Notes: generated by a model not told the origin, from the sequence alone. A DNA stretch of 64,000 bases from Ephydatia muelleri (GCA_013339895.1 JABACO010000004.1:2244379-2308378); one strand, 5' to 3'; counted from the first letter of the stretch, positions 35,837 to 46,994 are shown. Translations and numbers: made by a program.

Positions 35837-38022
35837 ATGGAGAAACCCTCTCCACACATTACCTGTGCTGTGTGCTCCAAGCCCTACAAGGATCCAAGAA
35901 CTCTGCCATGTTTGCACTCCTTCTGTCTACAATGTCTCCATCATGAGATAGAGAAAAGTGGTTCCCAACAAATGTTCCAATGTCCCATCTGTGAACGAAA
36001 CACCAGCATCCCAGTGGGAGGGGCCAGTGTTCTCCCTCAGAACCTCCATCTTGGATTTGAAGTAGAGGTAGCAGGGTACATGTCCAAGATGGTGAACAAC
36101 AGTGATGTAGCATGTGACCACTGCATAGATGGAGGCAATGGTCCTGCAGTGGTGTTCTGTTGTACATGTCATCAGTTCCTATGCAAGGTGGCTTATGAGT
36201 ACCATAGAACTGGTCGCCATCTTTCCAAACACAAAATGGTTGGACTAGACCAGGAGGGAGCCCGACAGCTGCATACCACCATGAAGCCAAGAGATCATTA
36301 CTGCTCTCACCCTAACCATGAAGAGAATAAATTGAATTTTTATTGTGAGACTTGTAGCTTGCTGGTATGCCTTCACTGCACTACAGCTACCCACAATAGC
36401 CACACTGTGAAGGAAATATCCACAGTAGCAAAGACCCATCAAATGGAAATCACAGGAGCACTTGAAGATGCAAGAGGGGTAGTGACAAAGCTGACTGGAG
36501 CCATGGATGAAATTAACAGGATGATAGAAAACGTGGAGATCTTCAAAAGAAATGCTTCATTGGCCATCAACAATGCCTTTGAAACACTCCAACAAACATT
36601 GGAAGAAAGGAAAAAGACACTTTTGTCAGAGTTGGAGGCCATTTCACTGTCCAGGACAACAGCTCTGACCCTCCAGAAGGAACAGTTTGAGAAGATGGTT
36701 GGAGACTACACTGATATATGGCATCCCAGATCCTGCAGACCCACACTGACCATGAGATTGTAGCATTGGGAGGACTCATACCCACTGAACTGCAGGCCAC
36801 CCTGGAGAGGGTCCAGACCATTTCCCTCACTCCAAACCAACACAGTAACATAACTGTATCTGTACAAACAGATGATCTTATGCCAAAACTGTCGAAGTTT
36901 GGAAATTTGTTTGAGTTTTATCTTTCAGCATCTTCAAGCACTTGGATGTCCACATCAGAAGCCAAGGTGGGAATCAGGTACGACGTAAAAATACAAAGCA
37001 AGACCTCAGAGGGGGCTGAGTACCCACATGGTGGTGTAGAGGTGAAGGGTGAGATGAGGTCCAAGACCCATAATGGAGCAGTTGTGTATGGAGAGGTGGA
37101 GGACCACAGGGATGGTACCTACACCATCACCCTCACCCCTCAAACTGCTGGTCCTCACCAGCTCCTCATCACAATGGATGGTCAGCATGTACAGAATAGT
37201 CCTAATGACCTTGATGTGAGGCCTAAACGTGACTACCATACCTTATGTAATGCCCAACAAGTGATCCAGTGTAATAGGCCCAGATGTGTAGCCATCCATG
37301 ACAATGGAGACATTTATGTAGCGAGCAATGATCACTGCATTTATGTGTTTGATCAAACAGGTCAACTGAAGAATACCATAGGTAGTAGGGGAAGTGGTGA
37401 TGGTCAGTTCTCTTGTCCATCTGGTATATCCATCAAGGGAGATGTGTTGTATGTTGCTGATACTCATAACCATCGTGTACAGAAGCTGACATCAAGTGGA
37501 AAGTTCCTTCATAAGTTTGGTCAGCAGGGATCAGGTCAGGGACAGTTCAATGGGCCATGGGGTGTCATCATTGACTCCAACAACAAACTGATTGTCTCTG
37601 ACTATAATAACCATAGGATACAAATATTCAATGAAAATTGTGGTTTGTTATTAACCATTGATGGTAAAGGCTCAGGCAATCATAGTTTTCAGTCTCCAGA
37701 GGGTCTTGCCTTGGACCCTCTGGGAAACATTCATGTTGCAGCCTGTGGTTCAAACACTATCAAAGTGTTTACCAGAGAAGGTGTCTATGTCAGGATGTAT
37801 GGTGATCCTAAAGGTCCCAGGGGAATAGCCATTGATGATGCAGGTTACAGCCTTGTCAGTGAGTATAGAGGCAATTGTCTCTCCATCTATGATCCTGAAG
37901 GGAACAAGATCCACACAGTGGGGAATCTGGAGATTCCCTATGGTACTGCACTAGATCCCAGAGATGGCAGTGTGTTCATTGCTAACTATGGTGCTAACAC
38001 TGTATTGAAGTATTGTGTTTGA
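35837..38022 (+). pseudogene. TRIM-NHL (RING/B-box/coiled coil/filamin/NHL) gene, frameshifted
   Basis: TRIM2/TRIM3/TRIM71-type E3 ubiquitin ligase architecture in one exon. From Met at 35837: RING (CAVC...CLHSFCLQC...CPIC), two B-boxes (second with YCETCSLLVCLHC), and a coiled coil to ~300. Then comes a filamin-type Ig repeat (DGTYTITLTPQTAGPHQLLI) and about six NHL repeats (YVADTHNHRVQKL, VSDYNNHRIQIF), with stop TAA-less end at TGA 38022. The RING-coiled-coil frame and the filamin-NHL frame do not join. Near 36,706-36,722 this copy has lost nine bases and gained two (GATATATGG) relative to the paralogue at 63.78 kb, which shifts the frame. Everything else is open, so this is a very recent lesion, a sequencing error, or two truncated products. 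I choose Met 35837 because the upstream residues lack family resemblance. Confidence 0.85.
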
Positions 38023-38414
38023 AAAGTGAATGTGATGTAATGTGCATCATATCCAGAAATCGCAATACATTGAGAGGACACTTTTCTATTTCAAATCATA
38101 TAAAAAATCTGATTGAACCACTCGATAGGGAAAATTCGGCGCATCATTTTGATATATATTTTGTGTTCGTTGCATTGAAAGCAAAAGCAGTAAAAATTTT
38201 CAAAGAAAAACTAATTACAACCGTTACTTCTAGCGGTCATTACGTAATACATTTAACCGCTAACTTTCAATATTCAAGTTAACTTCCATCGTAAGGGTGG
38301 GGCTAATGGAGCGTACACATTCGGCGTCGTACCCAGACCCGACAAAAGAGGCGGGTCTCATAGACTTCGTACCCAGACCCAACCAAGCAATCCGTTCTGG
38401 ATGCTGTTAGCTAG

Positions 38415-38780
38415 TTTCGTACCCAGACCCACATGACGCGATTATCGCTGTTAACAGTATACTGTATTTTCAGTCCATTTTCGTTTTTTTGTTCGTTTCC
38501 ACTCTCGCACGAAAACATGAAAACCAAGAAATATCATCAGACGAACCATTGAACGTACATAATGCTTTTAATCTGGAATGCGGTGGGCGGTACCACTTAT
38601 GCGCACGAGAATAGCTTAGCCAGGATTTTCCGCTAAACGAATTACACGTTCTTGGCTCATACGAATCACTGAAAAACGAACCTAAGCAATATCGTGCAAA
38701 GCGTTGACGAACTACGGTAATCTACGTAGATTATACTGTACAGCGATAATCGTTACGTCATGTGGGTCTGGGTACGAGAC
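38415..38780. mobile_element. Nested MITE, ~365 bp
   Basis: Inverted ends share TACCCAGACCCACATGACG and GATTATCGCTGT; the right arm has a 3-bp insertion in this stretch. It carries the same CGTACCCAGACCC tip as the outer element, so both belong to one family. No coding capacity. Confidence 0.8.
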
Positions 38781-38789
38781 TGGTTTGTA

Positions 38790-38975
38790 ACATGCAATGT
38801 GCACTGGCGTACGCGTAGCATGCAGGTCCGTCTACATCAATCGCTAACGCAGTAAGTCAAACGTTGTAAAACGTTTGACTTACTGCGTTAGCGATTGATA
38901 GACGGAACGTTTGACTTACTGCGTTAGCGATTGATGTGGTTGTGTGCTACGCGTACGCCAGTGCACATTGCATGT
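38790..38975. mobile_element. Nested MITE with a doubled hairpin core, ~186 bp
   Basis: Inverted ends ACATGCAATGTGCACTGGCG then TACGCGTAGCA enclose three copies of ATCAATCGCTAACGCAGTAA then GTCAAACG, one inverted and two direct. Inside the central hairpin the arms are separated only by TTGTAAA, so it can form a long near-perfect cruciform. Confidence 0.85.
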
Positions 38976-39267
38976 TCTGGTAAGCTATAACTAGCAGCTT
39001 ACATCTGTTAAAGAAAGGATCCAGAACGGTCATACTGGATTGCTTGGTTGGGTCAAGGTACGAAGCAGTAATCTCCTACGGTAACCATATTCTCACGATA
39101 GCAATAAATAAATCTGCAAGTCTGGGAACCAGTTTTTTTTTTAACTCCAAAAGATGAACTCTTTTCAGCATGCTATGCATCTTCATGCGACGTGCTTGCG
39201 TGCGCTGCAGGAGAATCAGTGTGAGTCCATGATTTTATAGCCGATTTCAGCCGTACCAATTACCCTA

Positions 39268-42200
39268 ATGTTTTGGTGTGTAGCGGCACTTAAAATGGAT
39301 ATCGAAACACTCAGACAAGAAATTGAAATAATACGTGAAGCACATAAGAGAGAAAATGAAGCTTTGAGGAAACAAATTGAAACACTTCTAAGAGAGCGTG
39401 AAGCCATGGAAATGAGAAACAAAGAGCTACCTCTCCAGACCAAATGCAATGCAACCATCAGCCTCTTCTCCAGTTCATCGTCAACAGGTCTCTACTCAGA
39501 AGAGGACGGTGGTGATGTGGTTAATGAGGACTACATCCCGGCGCAGAGGTTGTTGGAAGGCGTGGCTGCATCAAAGGGGAAGAGAGTTCTTCAGCTAACC
39601 AATTCCTCCCCAAAGAAGATGCACTACATGGAGGCAAGGTCTGATCAGGGAAGGAGACACATTAGTAAAGGGTGTGTGGCAGGAGAAGCTTGTGATCTTG
39701 CTTCCAAAGCCTCAGCAGGAGCAACTGACTTTACATCTGATGTCACATGCCTTGCATGTGACATGCAGGAAAATAGCAGTGCAGCATTGCCTCTGACAAG
39801 CTTCAAAGCAAAGCTTCCAGAAGACAGAAATGAAGGACTTTCATTTGATAATGTGATACTGCATGATTCAGACTACGAGAACAGCACCAGCTCTTTAACA
39901 TGCTCCATTGTCAAGTTGCCACTACGTTTGCTGACTTCAACACAGGCCTCACTGCCCCATTACTCTAGTCATAAGGACTGTTTCAATGCAGTTTCCACCT
40001 TCATTGTGCCACCCTTTGGTACACTCCAGCATTCCAGTAGCTTGGCTCTCTCTCCAATTCAGTGCATCCCTCAGGTGGAGGGAATACCACTGACCGATTC
40101 GCAATGCTTGTTGGACACAACGGAAACCCCACCCCTTTCCCCCATAATTGAAAGCAGCAAACATGAGTTGAAGAGAAACTTAACAGAACAGCCCAACGAC
40201 ACAGGACTGGGTACCAGCTGCCTCAGCCCCCACCCCAACGACACAGGACTGGGTTCCAGCTGCCTCAGCCCCCAGCCCAACGACTCAGGACTGGGTACCA
40301 GCGTGGATCAGACACACACTCCTGATGAGGAGACGTGGAGTAGAAATAGGAGGAGGGGTCTGAAGCAGACCACGTTGACACAGGTTCTACCTGATGGGTC
40401 TCTTAGCCTGGATTCACCTAACATTGTGCCGCTGACCCCTGTGGTCAGACCAGTGGATGTCATCCTATCCAGCCCTAGAAACAATATCTTCTTTGGTTCT
40501 AATAAGGAGGACAGGGGTGAGAGGGAAGAAGACCAAGCGGTAGTCCTACCCTCCAAGCAGCAGTGGGAAAGCCCAGATTTCTTTGCAGAAGAAGAGGAGG
40601 GGAGATCCCAACAGCAGAACCTACCCACACCACATCATGGTGTATATTGTTCTATAAAGGAGAGGTTATGTGATGAAATAGAACAGCTAGTAAGCAACAT
40701 TTGAACTATATGGCTGTTTTTTACTATACAACATGCTGCATTCCATGCATATGTTTTGTTAGGTGGAACTAAATCCAGATTGGAGACAAGAAGTGATTCG
40801 AGTAAAATTGAGTGGAGATGGTGCAAAGTTCAGCAGATGCTCCAGCTTTTTTCAGTTGTCGTTTTCTTTACTTAACCTCCAACAACGTGTATTGTCACCA
40901 CAAGGTTTGCATTGTACAAGGTTGCTATAAGTGATGTTCATATTATTCTCCATAGATAACCACACAATAGCAGTGGTGAACATGCCAGAGAAGTACGATC
41001 TCCTAGAAGCAGCACTTGATCCTGTCCTCTCAGAGATCAAAGAACTAATGGCCTTGAAAGTGGTACAAGTTGGCGGGAAGAGTTACGAATTGGAGTTCTA
41101 TTTAGGAGGAGATCTGAAGGTAATGAGCCTACACTTATAATGTTATCACTAACATTTTCATTACGATCGAATTATAGTTTTTGCTACTATTTTTGGGGTT
41201 TGCCCAGGCCAACTCTAAGTATTCCTGCATTTGGTGTCTGGTACCGTCAAGTGATCGGTATGGTTAAATACTACATCTTTGGTTGCATACATGTACTAAT
41301 CTAATGCATACTAGTTTTGTGCACATCTTATCCACTGTATTTTGCAGTTGGGACACTTCCAAACTGCATCCATCAAGGTCAATTGAGGACATCGAAGCTT
41401 GTGCCGCTACCAATGAGTACAGTGTCAAGTACCCACCACTCCTATCTATTGACCTAGACCATGTCGTGCCTGATGAGCTTCACCTGTTCCTACGAATAAT
41501 GGACATCCTCATTGAAAATCTAATATCATATGCAGTGGAATTGGACATCAGGGCAACCCGAAAGCAGACAGACCTCCTTCAGGGAGCAACACTTAAAAAG
41601 GTGCAGGCAAGTATCCAGTCTTGTGGTGTGTCCTTCCAGATCTGGAAGAAAAAAGAGAAGCCAGGAGAGCTTGACTGGACGTCTCTTGGAGGTGCACAAA
41701 AACGAAAGGTCCTATCGTTACTGCCAGCACAATTTCCTAATATCCTTCCTCCTGAAACCTGTCAACGTGTAGCTCAATTGTGGAAGGTATATGCACTATG
41801 CTTGTGATGCACAGCACCTGTTATAGACATGTACATATTATTTTCTAGGACTTTGAGGAGACATACAGTGCCATAAGTAGCTGGACACCTGACAGTACGG
41901 TCATTGAGACAAAGGTGGGGTTAAATCACAAATAATGATTCTAATTTAGTAGATACATGTGCTAATTCATTCAGGCAAAGAAATGGATTGCAGATTTTGT
42001 AGCCTTATCAGGGATGTCACAGGGCTATCAACGGACTAATGTCACACCGTACATGCATCTCATGGCCATACACATACCGCAGATGGTGGCATTACATGGA
42101 AATGTAAAACAGTTCAGCTGCCAAGGTGAATGTAAAATTATGCACATACCTGCAACCTAATCTACCAAGGTGTGTATGAACTTCATCTAGTACCACAGCC

Positions 42201-42712
42201 GCATTATATTTATTGGGTGGGAGGGAATATACAACTATGTACATAACATGCAGGCCCATAGCCAGGAAGTCTGGCGGGGACGATCAATTTATAGGACTGT
42301 GGGGGGAGGGTGATTGACCAATCCCCCCTGGCTACGGGCCTGAGATGTGCATGTATTTGAACAACAGTAACAACTTCATATACCATTCAGCTTTGACTAC
42401 AATATTGTGCCATACCTACCAACTGGTGAATCCTGTGTACAGAACCTAAGAATTTATTGTATGGCTTTATATGCACATGTACATGTATGACATACTTATT
42501 CTACAGGTGTTGAGAAATTAAATGATGTCTCAAAGAGAAGCTACTTCAGCTCCTGTAAATGGAACCCAGCTGAGGAAATCATGCTCACCGAGCAACGCAT
42601 GGGTATAAATTCTCTTCTCGTCCGAAAAAGAAGAGCATACACAAAACAAGATCATAAATACTGGAGCCAAAGAATAATACAAACTAGGAAGCAGCGACGT
42701 ACATGTATTTAA
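39268..42712 (+). CDS. Chimera: CtIP N-terminus fused to a RAG1/Transib-like DDE core
   Basis: Exons: 39295(or 39268)-40689, 40763-40904, 40956-41119, 41178-41257, 41348-41786, 41849-41914, 41975-42125, 42507-42712. All phases agree, giving 880 residues from MDIETLRQ. Residues 1-442 are identical or nearly so to the CtIP N-terminus (coiled coil, then RGLKQTTLTQVL), because this exon lies in the inverted arm. After the breakpoint at 40622 the frame continues into unrelated sequence. The C-terminal half shows D484 (KLSGDGAK), D565 (YLGGDLKF), C584-x2-C587 exactly 19 residues after D565, H790-x4-H795, and E815 exactly 20 residues after H795. RAG1 has D708/C727-C730 and H937-H942/E962 with the same spacings. 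A basic tail ends the protein. The fold assignment is inference from these residues; expression is unknown. It could be a domesticated transposase or a recently trapped element. Confidence 0.75.
42251..42342. mobile_element. Tiny MITE (92 bp) with CAGGCCC(A/G)TAGCCAGG ends
   Basis: Left end CAGGCCCATAGCCAGG is the inverted form of right end CCTGGCTACGGGCCTG with one mismatch. This end sequence is typical of hAT-like or related non-autonomous elements in many animals. It lies in the last intron of the chimeric gene. Confidence 0.8.
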
Positions 42713-43967
42713 TGATGGATTTGCACTACATGCTCAAGTATATGAGGTTTAGAGTTCTAGAAGTACACGATGTATCTCACATGTCACACGAGTTGGCCCA
42801 TGTATGGACATTACAATTCTTTGTTCACACTACAATCTAGAGCAAATGTAACGTTCTTCTGAGTGCTGAGGGTTCAATTAATGGAGGTGAGAGACAAATT
42901 CTTACCAGCTAGCCAGTAGGGTTGCTGTATATATATGATGCTGGTAAAGTAAATTTCTTTATCAATATGCCGGACTTCAAATAAACTAGTACAGCTCATT
43001 CGCATGCTTGCACAACCAGCTTGGACGAAACTCTAGAACCAAAATTCACACTCAGAGACTCAGCTTAATCGCTCAAGGACTTCTGAAATAACACACATGA
43101 TGTGGCAAAGAGTTTGTAGGAATCGTTTTTCACTGACATCAACTATACCATGGATCGCAAAAGGGACTACAAGATTGTTTTCAATATAGCAACCTACGCT
43201 TACGCAGCAAGAATCACTGCTCATAACCAATCGATGGAAACGAGTACCAACCTTACAATAAAGTTACGTACCGTTCAAACAGTCTTATTATAGCACACAC
43301 ATACACACCCCAGGGCAGTGTCCATAATCAGTGCCTGTTAGGAAAGAAAGGCATACAGGTAGTGTCATAGCATGTTACCAGAACCTGGGGGTGATTCATA
43401 CATGTACATATATATATTGTTTGTAAGCCATCAGTACATAAGCATCTACTTAATAGAAACATCCTGTGTGTGACTTACTAATTCAGTCCACAACACAACA
43501 TCATGTGTGTGAGAGCAAATGATTTGGTTCAATTGTACGTCTTGTAAGAAGCTGTAGAATGTGAGGGGGTGGGGTGGAGGAGCATAAAAAGAAAGTGGAC
43601 AGTGAACAGTTATAAAAGTTCATATGTCTTAGCTTTCCCTTCTATACTGTTCTGCATGGATCACAATTTATTTCAAGACTGTTTAAGGAAAGAAATGCTG
43701 GGCATAAACAGTCACAGACTTCAGGCATACTGTACTGGCTGTAAATGGATGCATGAGACTCCCAAACATCCCTTATCACACTGAGGTATCCACCCACAGT
43801 TACACAATCAGAAGCCACAATGGTTTCAATGGTTGGTGGGTTATCATTGAAATAAATTATGTCATGCTACTTTGACAACATAGATATACATATACACACA
43901 CAACTACACACCTACAAGCACACACACACACACACATCACTCACAAAACACATACACATGCACATGT

Positions 43968-44000
<33 letters not shown>

Positions 44001-44340
44001 TTCAAAGGACCTCAGTATTATCAGATGAAGGATTAACTGTCATAACCACAAAATTTACATCTCTAAAGAACCACAACTGCAGTAGGGCCATCCTAGTTCA
44101 TCCATCGGTGAGATATGGGGTGGGGAGAGAGGGGAGAGAGGGAGGGAGGGAAGGAGGAGGAGGGGAGGGAGAAGGGGAGGGAGGAGGGAAAGGGGGAAAT
44201 TTTACAGAGAAGAGGAAGGTGTGGGGAAAGGAGACTGAGGGAGAGGGAGAGTAAATAAAAGACACCATCAAAAACCATATTGCAAGATTGGTAGACTTTT
44301 CCACCACAATAACTTTACTAAGATCATTGGTGTAAGGCTT
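42713..44340. other. Intergenic, with CA and GA repeats
   Basis: No convincing exon. CA tracts lie at 43,895-44,000 and a GGGA-rich tract at 44,115-44,250. Confidence 0.5.
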
Positions 44341-44362
44341 ACTTGCACTTCAACCTAGTCAT

Positions 44363-45020
44363 CACACTTGATGGAATGGGACAGGGCCAGGAGGACATTG
44401 ACCATGTCCTTTAGGGTGGAGTGTTGATTGCCCTCTTCCAGGGTGTTCAGCTGTTGTACCTCCCTGGGTTTCCTGCAAGACCTCAGCTGCCTTGTCTCTA
44501 TGGCAATGGGATATTTCCTGTCCCTCAAGACTGCAGTGATTGGAGAAATGTTTCAAGGGCTGGACTGGCATGGCAGGAACAGACAGCACATCATCATAGT
44601 ACAGTATGGACATAGAGTACTTGGGAAGGGAATGGAATTGGGTAGCCTCGTGATGAGGTTGTGACTGCTGCAGGGATGAATTATGATACAGGAACAGAGG
44701 ACTGGATACCCCCATCACCACTGCCACTCAAGCTCCCTAAATCAGAGGGGTGATAGGCAGTGTCTGGGAGAAGGAGGAGAGGTGACTGGCTGGACTGAAC
44801 CCCAGGAGATTTGTGCCAGTCTTGTTACTTGAGGCTGGGGACCTTGGCTTTTAGGTGGTGTCATTGAGTCCCTTACAGAGGTGGGTGGTGTTGCTTGACT
44901 GGAGGTGTGGAAGGTGGGAGGGTGGAAGTGGCTATCATAACTGTCCTGGCTCAAGAAGCAGGTCTTGTTGTGACTAGGGTTCACTGCTGAGGCCAGCAAG
45001 CTGGCCGGCTTGTTGTCCTT
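44363..45020 (-). CDS. Possible exons of an unrecognised minus-strand gene
   Basis: Around 44,522-44,364 a frame reads LRDRKYPIAIETRQLRSCRK, then REVQQLNTLEEGNQHSTLKD and MVNVLLALSHSIKCDD to a stop. It has balanced composition and looks like a real terminal exon, possibly after an acceptor CACTGCAG. Upstream (45,020-44,742) a Ser/Pro/Thr-rich frame (SQATPPTSVRDSMTPPKSQG) could be a preceding exon, but I cannot place the joining intron. I do not recognise the family. A chance frame is possible. Confidence 0.35.
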
Positions 45021-45488
45021 CCCAGAGCCTTAACCTCACTTCAGCCCACTGGTGCTTAGGACTCTATACAACATCACCACTGTCTACCATTGACTAGAAG
45101 CAGTTAACAAACTAGCAACCTCCAGTCATGACGGTAGGATCTCTGGTGCCAGTGGGACTTCCCAATTAGGAAGAGTACCCACTTAAGTAAAACAACATCA
45201 AACTCATAGGGTTCCCCCATTACCACACAAATTTCCAGTCCACACACATTCTAAATAACGCCCACTACATTTTAAATCATTCGATGGATACAATTCACCC
45301 ACCTCTATTGCCCAAAAGTCTATCCTTGTCCTCTGTTGCTATTGGTATCCGCGCGCGTATGCTGACGTACGTCGCGTCCGACGGTACCAGAGAGCAGTTA
45401 ATACCATAATGACGAATTCTATATCCTGGGTACGAGACAGCTCTCGGACACGTTTTGCTTATCAAATTTTTAACTATATGTTTCAAAA

Positions 45489-46142
45489 ATGGCTAGCCAA
45501 TTCTATGAGGTGGAGAGAATCGTGGCATCGCGGAAAAAGGTAATTGCTTATTTGCATACATATTACCTACCTTTGTGGTTTTATGCAGGGTACAAAATTG
45601 GAGTATTTAGTTCTATGGACGGACTATCCAAAGGAACAGGCATCTTGGGTGCGACATAAAGATGTCACTCCTGCCCTCCTACGGTACACTTAATGTACAT
45701 GCATATTATTATTTGTATACTACTATGCAAACTTTACAGGTCGTTCGTAAACCCAACGCCGTCCATTCGTGTTGTGTTGGACTGTGTTAGTGTATTCATG
45801 CATCATGTTGGCAGTTCCTTATCGGCAGGCACGATAAGGAGAAATCAACTGAGAATCGACATGCCAAGTGACGTCTTCCGTTTCTTATTTGATGGCAAAG
45901 GAAAATCAGTAGGCCAAGGATATAAAGAATATGAGCTGTGCGAATTTGATGATAAGTACTTCACCAATGACTGGTATGCTAGTTATGATGCCAATGGTGA
46001 CGGCTGTGCTATTGACTTTCCCTTAAGAATGAAAAGTAGTGTTAGTTGGTCAAGAAGCCAACGTTTTATGAAGAACAAAGAACTGGTTAAAAAAATATAT
46101 TTTGAACGAGTGTACATTTATGTTGTTAAAAAACGTATCTAG
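45489..46142 (+). CDS. Small chromodomain protein, 3 exons, novel C-terminus
   Basis: Exons 45489-45539, 45589-45683, 45740-46142, in phase, giving 182 residues. Residues 3-48 form a chromodomain: FYEVERIVASRKKGTKLEYL followed by VLWTDYPKEQASWV. The aromatic positions Y5, W28 (of LVLW) and W39 (of ASWV) fit the methyl-lysine cage pattern. The remaining ~130 residues match nothing I recognise. They include RIDMPSDVFRFLFDGKGKS, a conserved-looking EFDDKYFTNDWY and DANGDGCAIDF, and a basic end. There is no integrase or chromoshadow domain, so it is neither an HP1 nor an obvious retrotransposon tail. Introns interrupt the chromodomain, which argues for a host gene. Likely nuclear; the function is unknown. 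Confidence 0.8.
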
Positions 46143-46581
46143 CATGTGTATATATCTCTTTGTGAACGATGTAGTACAGTAGTACATTAAATTATGTTTA
46201 CATACTTGACACATGCGCAAATAAGATAATGAGACGCAGGTGAGGGTCAGCCTAGTCTCCTCCCTTTGTGTAGTAACATGCACTTGCATAATATTTTTTA
46301 ATGCTGGAGTCCCAAATCTAATCATTCAATGGTGGGGTGAGGGGGAGGGAGGAGAGTAGTGAGAGTGGAGCAGAAAACACTAGTGTAGAGGGACTGAGAC
46401 TGAAGGAGAGATAAGGGTGCAAGGTCATTGTTTGAGGTTGCCAAACCAAAGTACATGTATGGATGAGACCTTTCCTAGTTTTTATTACAAGCTATAAGAG
46501 TTCTATCTATGATGGATGTGTGCTTCATGGGAGAAGATATGCTAGTTGCCTACTCGATTTGACCTGTCCAGCTGAATGGCA

Positions 46582-46784
46582 TTACTCACTGTCGATGTTT
46601 CTGGTCTGTATTGTATAAATGTCATTGGAATAGCTGACTGCTAGTTTAAATGACTTGGGACCATAAAATTTAGCACACACATGTGCATAGTTCTGAAAGA
46701 ACTTAAGTCCTTGGACAGGATGAATTGTGATTCCAGTTTGCAGAATGCAGCAGTTGCTTGTAACATACCACCCGAACCTCTGAG

Positions 46785-46833
<49 letters not shown>

Positions 46834-46990
46834 CATCTTTTGAAGTACTGTATCCCACCATCCATGAATTCTATTGTGATAAAACTTGGCAGGCTTCACT
46901 ACAAAGATATCTGTACATAGGGCACATGCAGTGAACGAAGTCATGGGATTGGCAAAGTTTCCAGAAGGATTAAATACCTACATATACTTG
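46582..46990 (-). CDS. Unrecognised gene, last two exons
   Basis: One exon (about 46,975-46,848) reads VFNPSGNFANPMTSFTACAL, then FVVKPAKFYHNRIHGWWDT. The next (about 46,785-46,582) reads FGWYVTSNCCILQTGITIHP, then GLKFFQNYAHVCAKFYGPKS to a stop. The intervening intron is ~60 nt and mostly a CA microsatellite on the sense strand, with an acceptor TGCTCAG. Residues are aromatic-rich and look conserved, but I do not recognise the family. Upstream exons may exist near 47.1 kb (AFALLKKRWPDRH) and cannot be joined with confidence. Confidence 0.4.
46788..46831. repeat. (TG)n microsatellite
   Basis: About 22 TG units inside the short intron of the unrecognised minus-strand gene. Confidence 0.95.
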
Positions 46991-46994
46991 TAAA

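Larger units (their letters stand above)
31860..38045. repeat. Segmental duplication, copy A (direct)
   Basis: Aligns in the same orientation with 59,171 to the window end. First shared bases are CGTTCTTTCTTGAC at both left ends. Shared order is a unique-looking block, a gypsy-like pol remnant (minus) and the TRIM-NHL gene (plus). Copy A has an extra segment at about 34,515-34,912. Copy B has a MITE at 62.4-62.7 kb where A has other sequence. Many substitutions and indels show this is older than the inverted duplication next to it. The right limit in A is not known, because copy B runs off the window. Confidence 0.9.
38365..39065. mobile_element. Outer foldback MITE (~700 bp) hosting two others
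   Basis: Ends are inverted: CTTCGTACCCAGACCCAACC then AAGCAATCC on the left, and GGATTGCTTGGTTGGGTCAA then GGTACGAAG on the right, each flanked inside by GTTCTGGAT-type sequence. Two smaller inverted-repeat elements lie inside (38,415-38,780 and 38,790-38,975). The mirrored copy is at 50,309-51,010. Confidence 0.85.
38046..40622. repeat. Inverted duplication, left arm (~2.58 kb)
   Basis: Near-identical reverse complement of 48,752-51,329; the few differences include GACTGGTTTG versus GACTAGGTTTG. The left limit is ATCATATCCAGAAATCG and the right limit is CAGCAGAACCT. The arm begins 24 bp after the TRIM-NHL stop. It holds nested MITEs, the CtIP promoter region and most of the first CtIP coding exon. 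The 8.1-kb spacer between the arms is unrelated single-copy sequence. Confidence 0.97.

Noticed and set aside
38013-38282. 89-codon frame downstream of TRIM-NHL, repeated at 51,093-51,383
   Set aside because: It lies in the inverted arm upstream of CtIP, matches no family, and appears twice only because of the duplication.
45960-46025. EF-hand in the chromodomain protein (DANGDG)
   Set aside because: The loop lacks the remaining Ca-ligand positions and flanking helices expected of an EF-hand.
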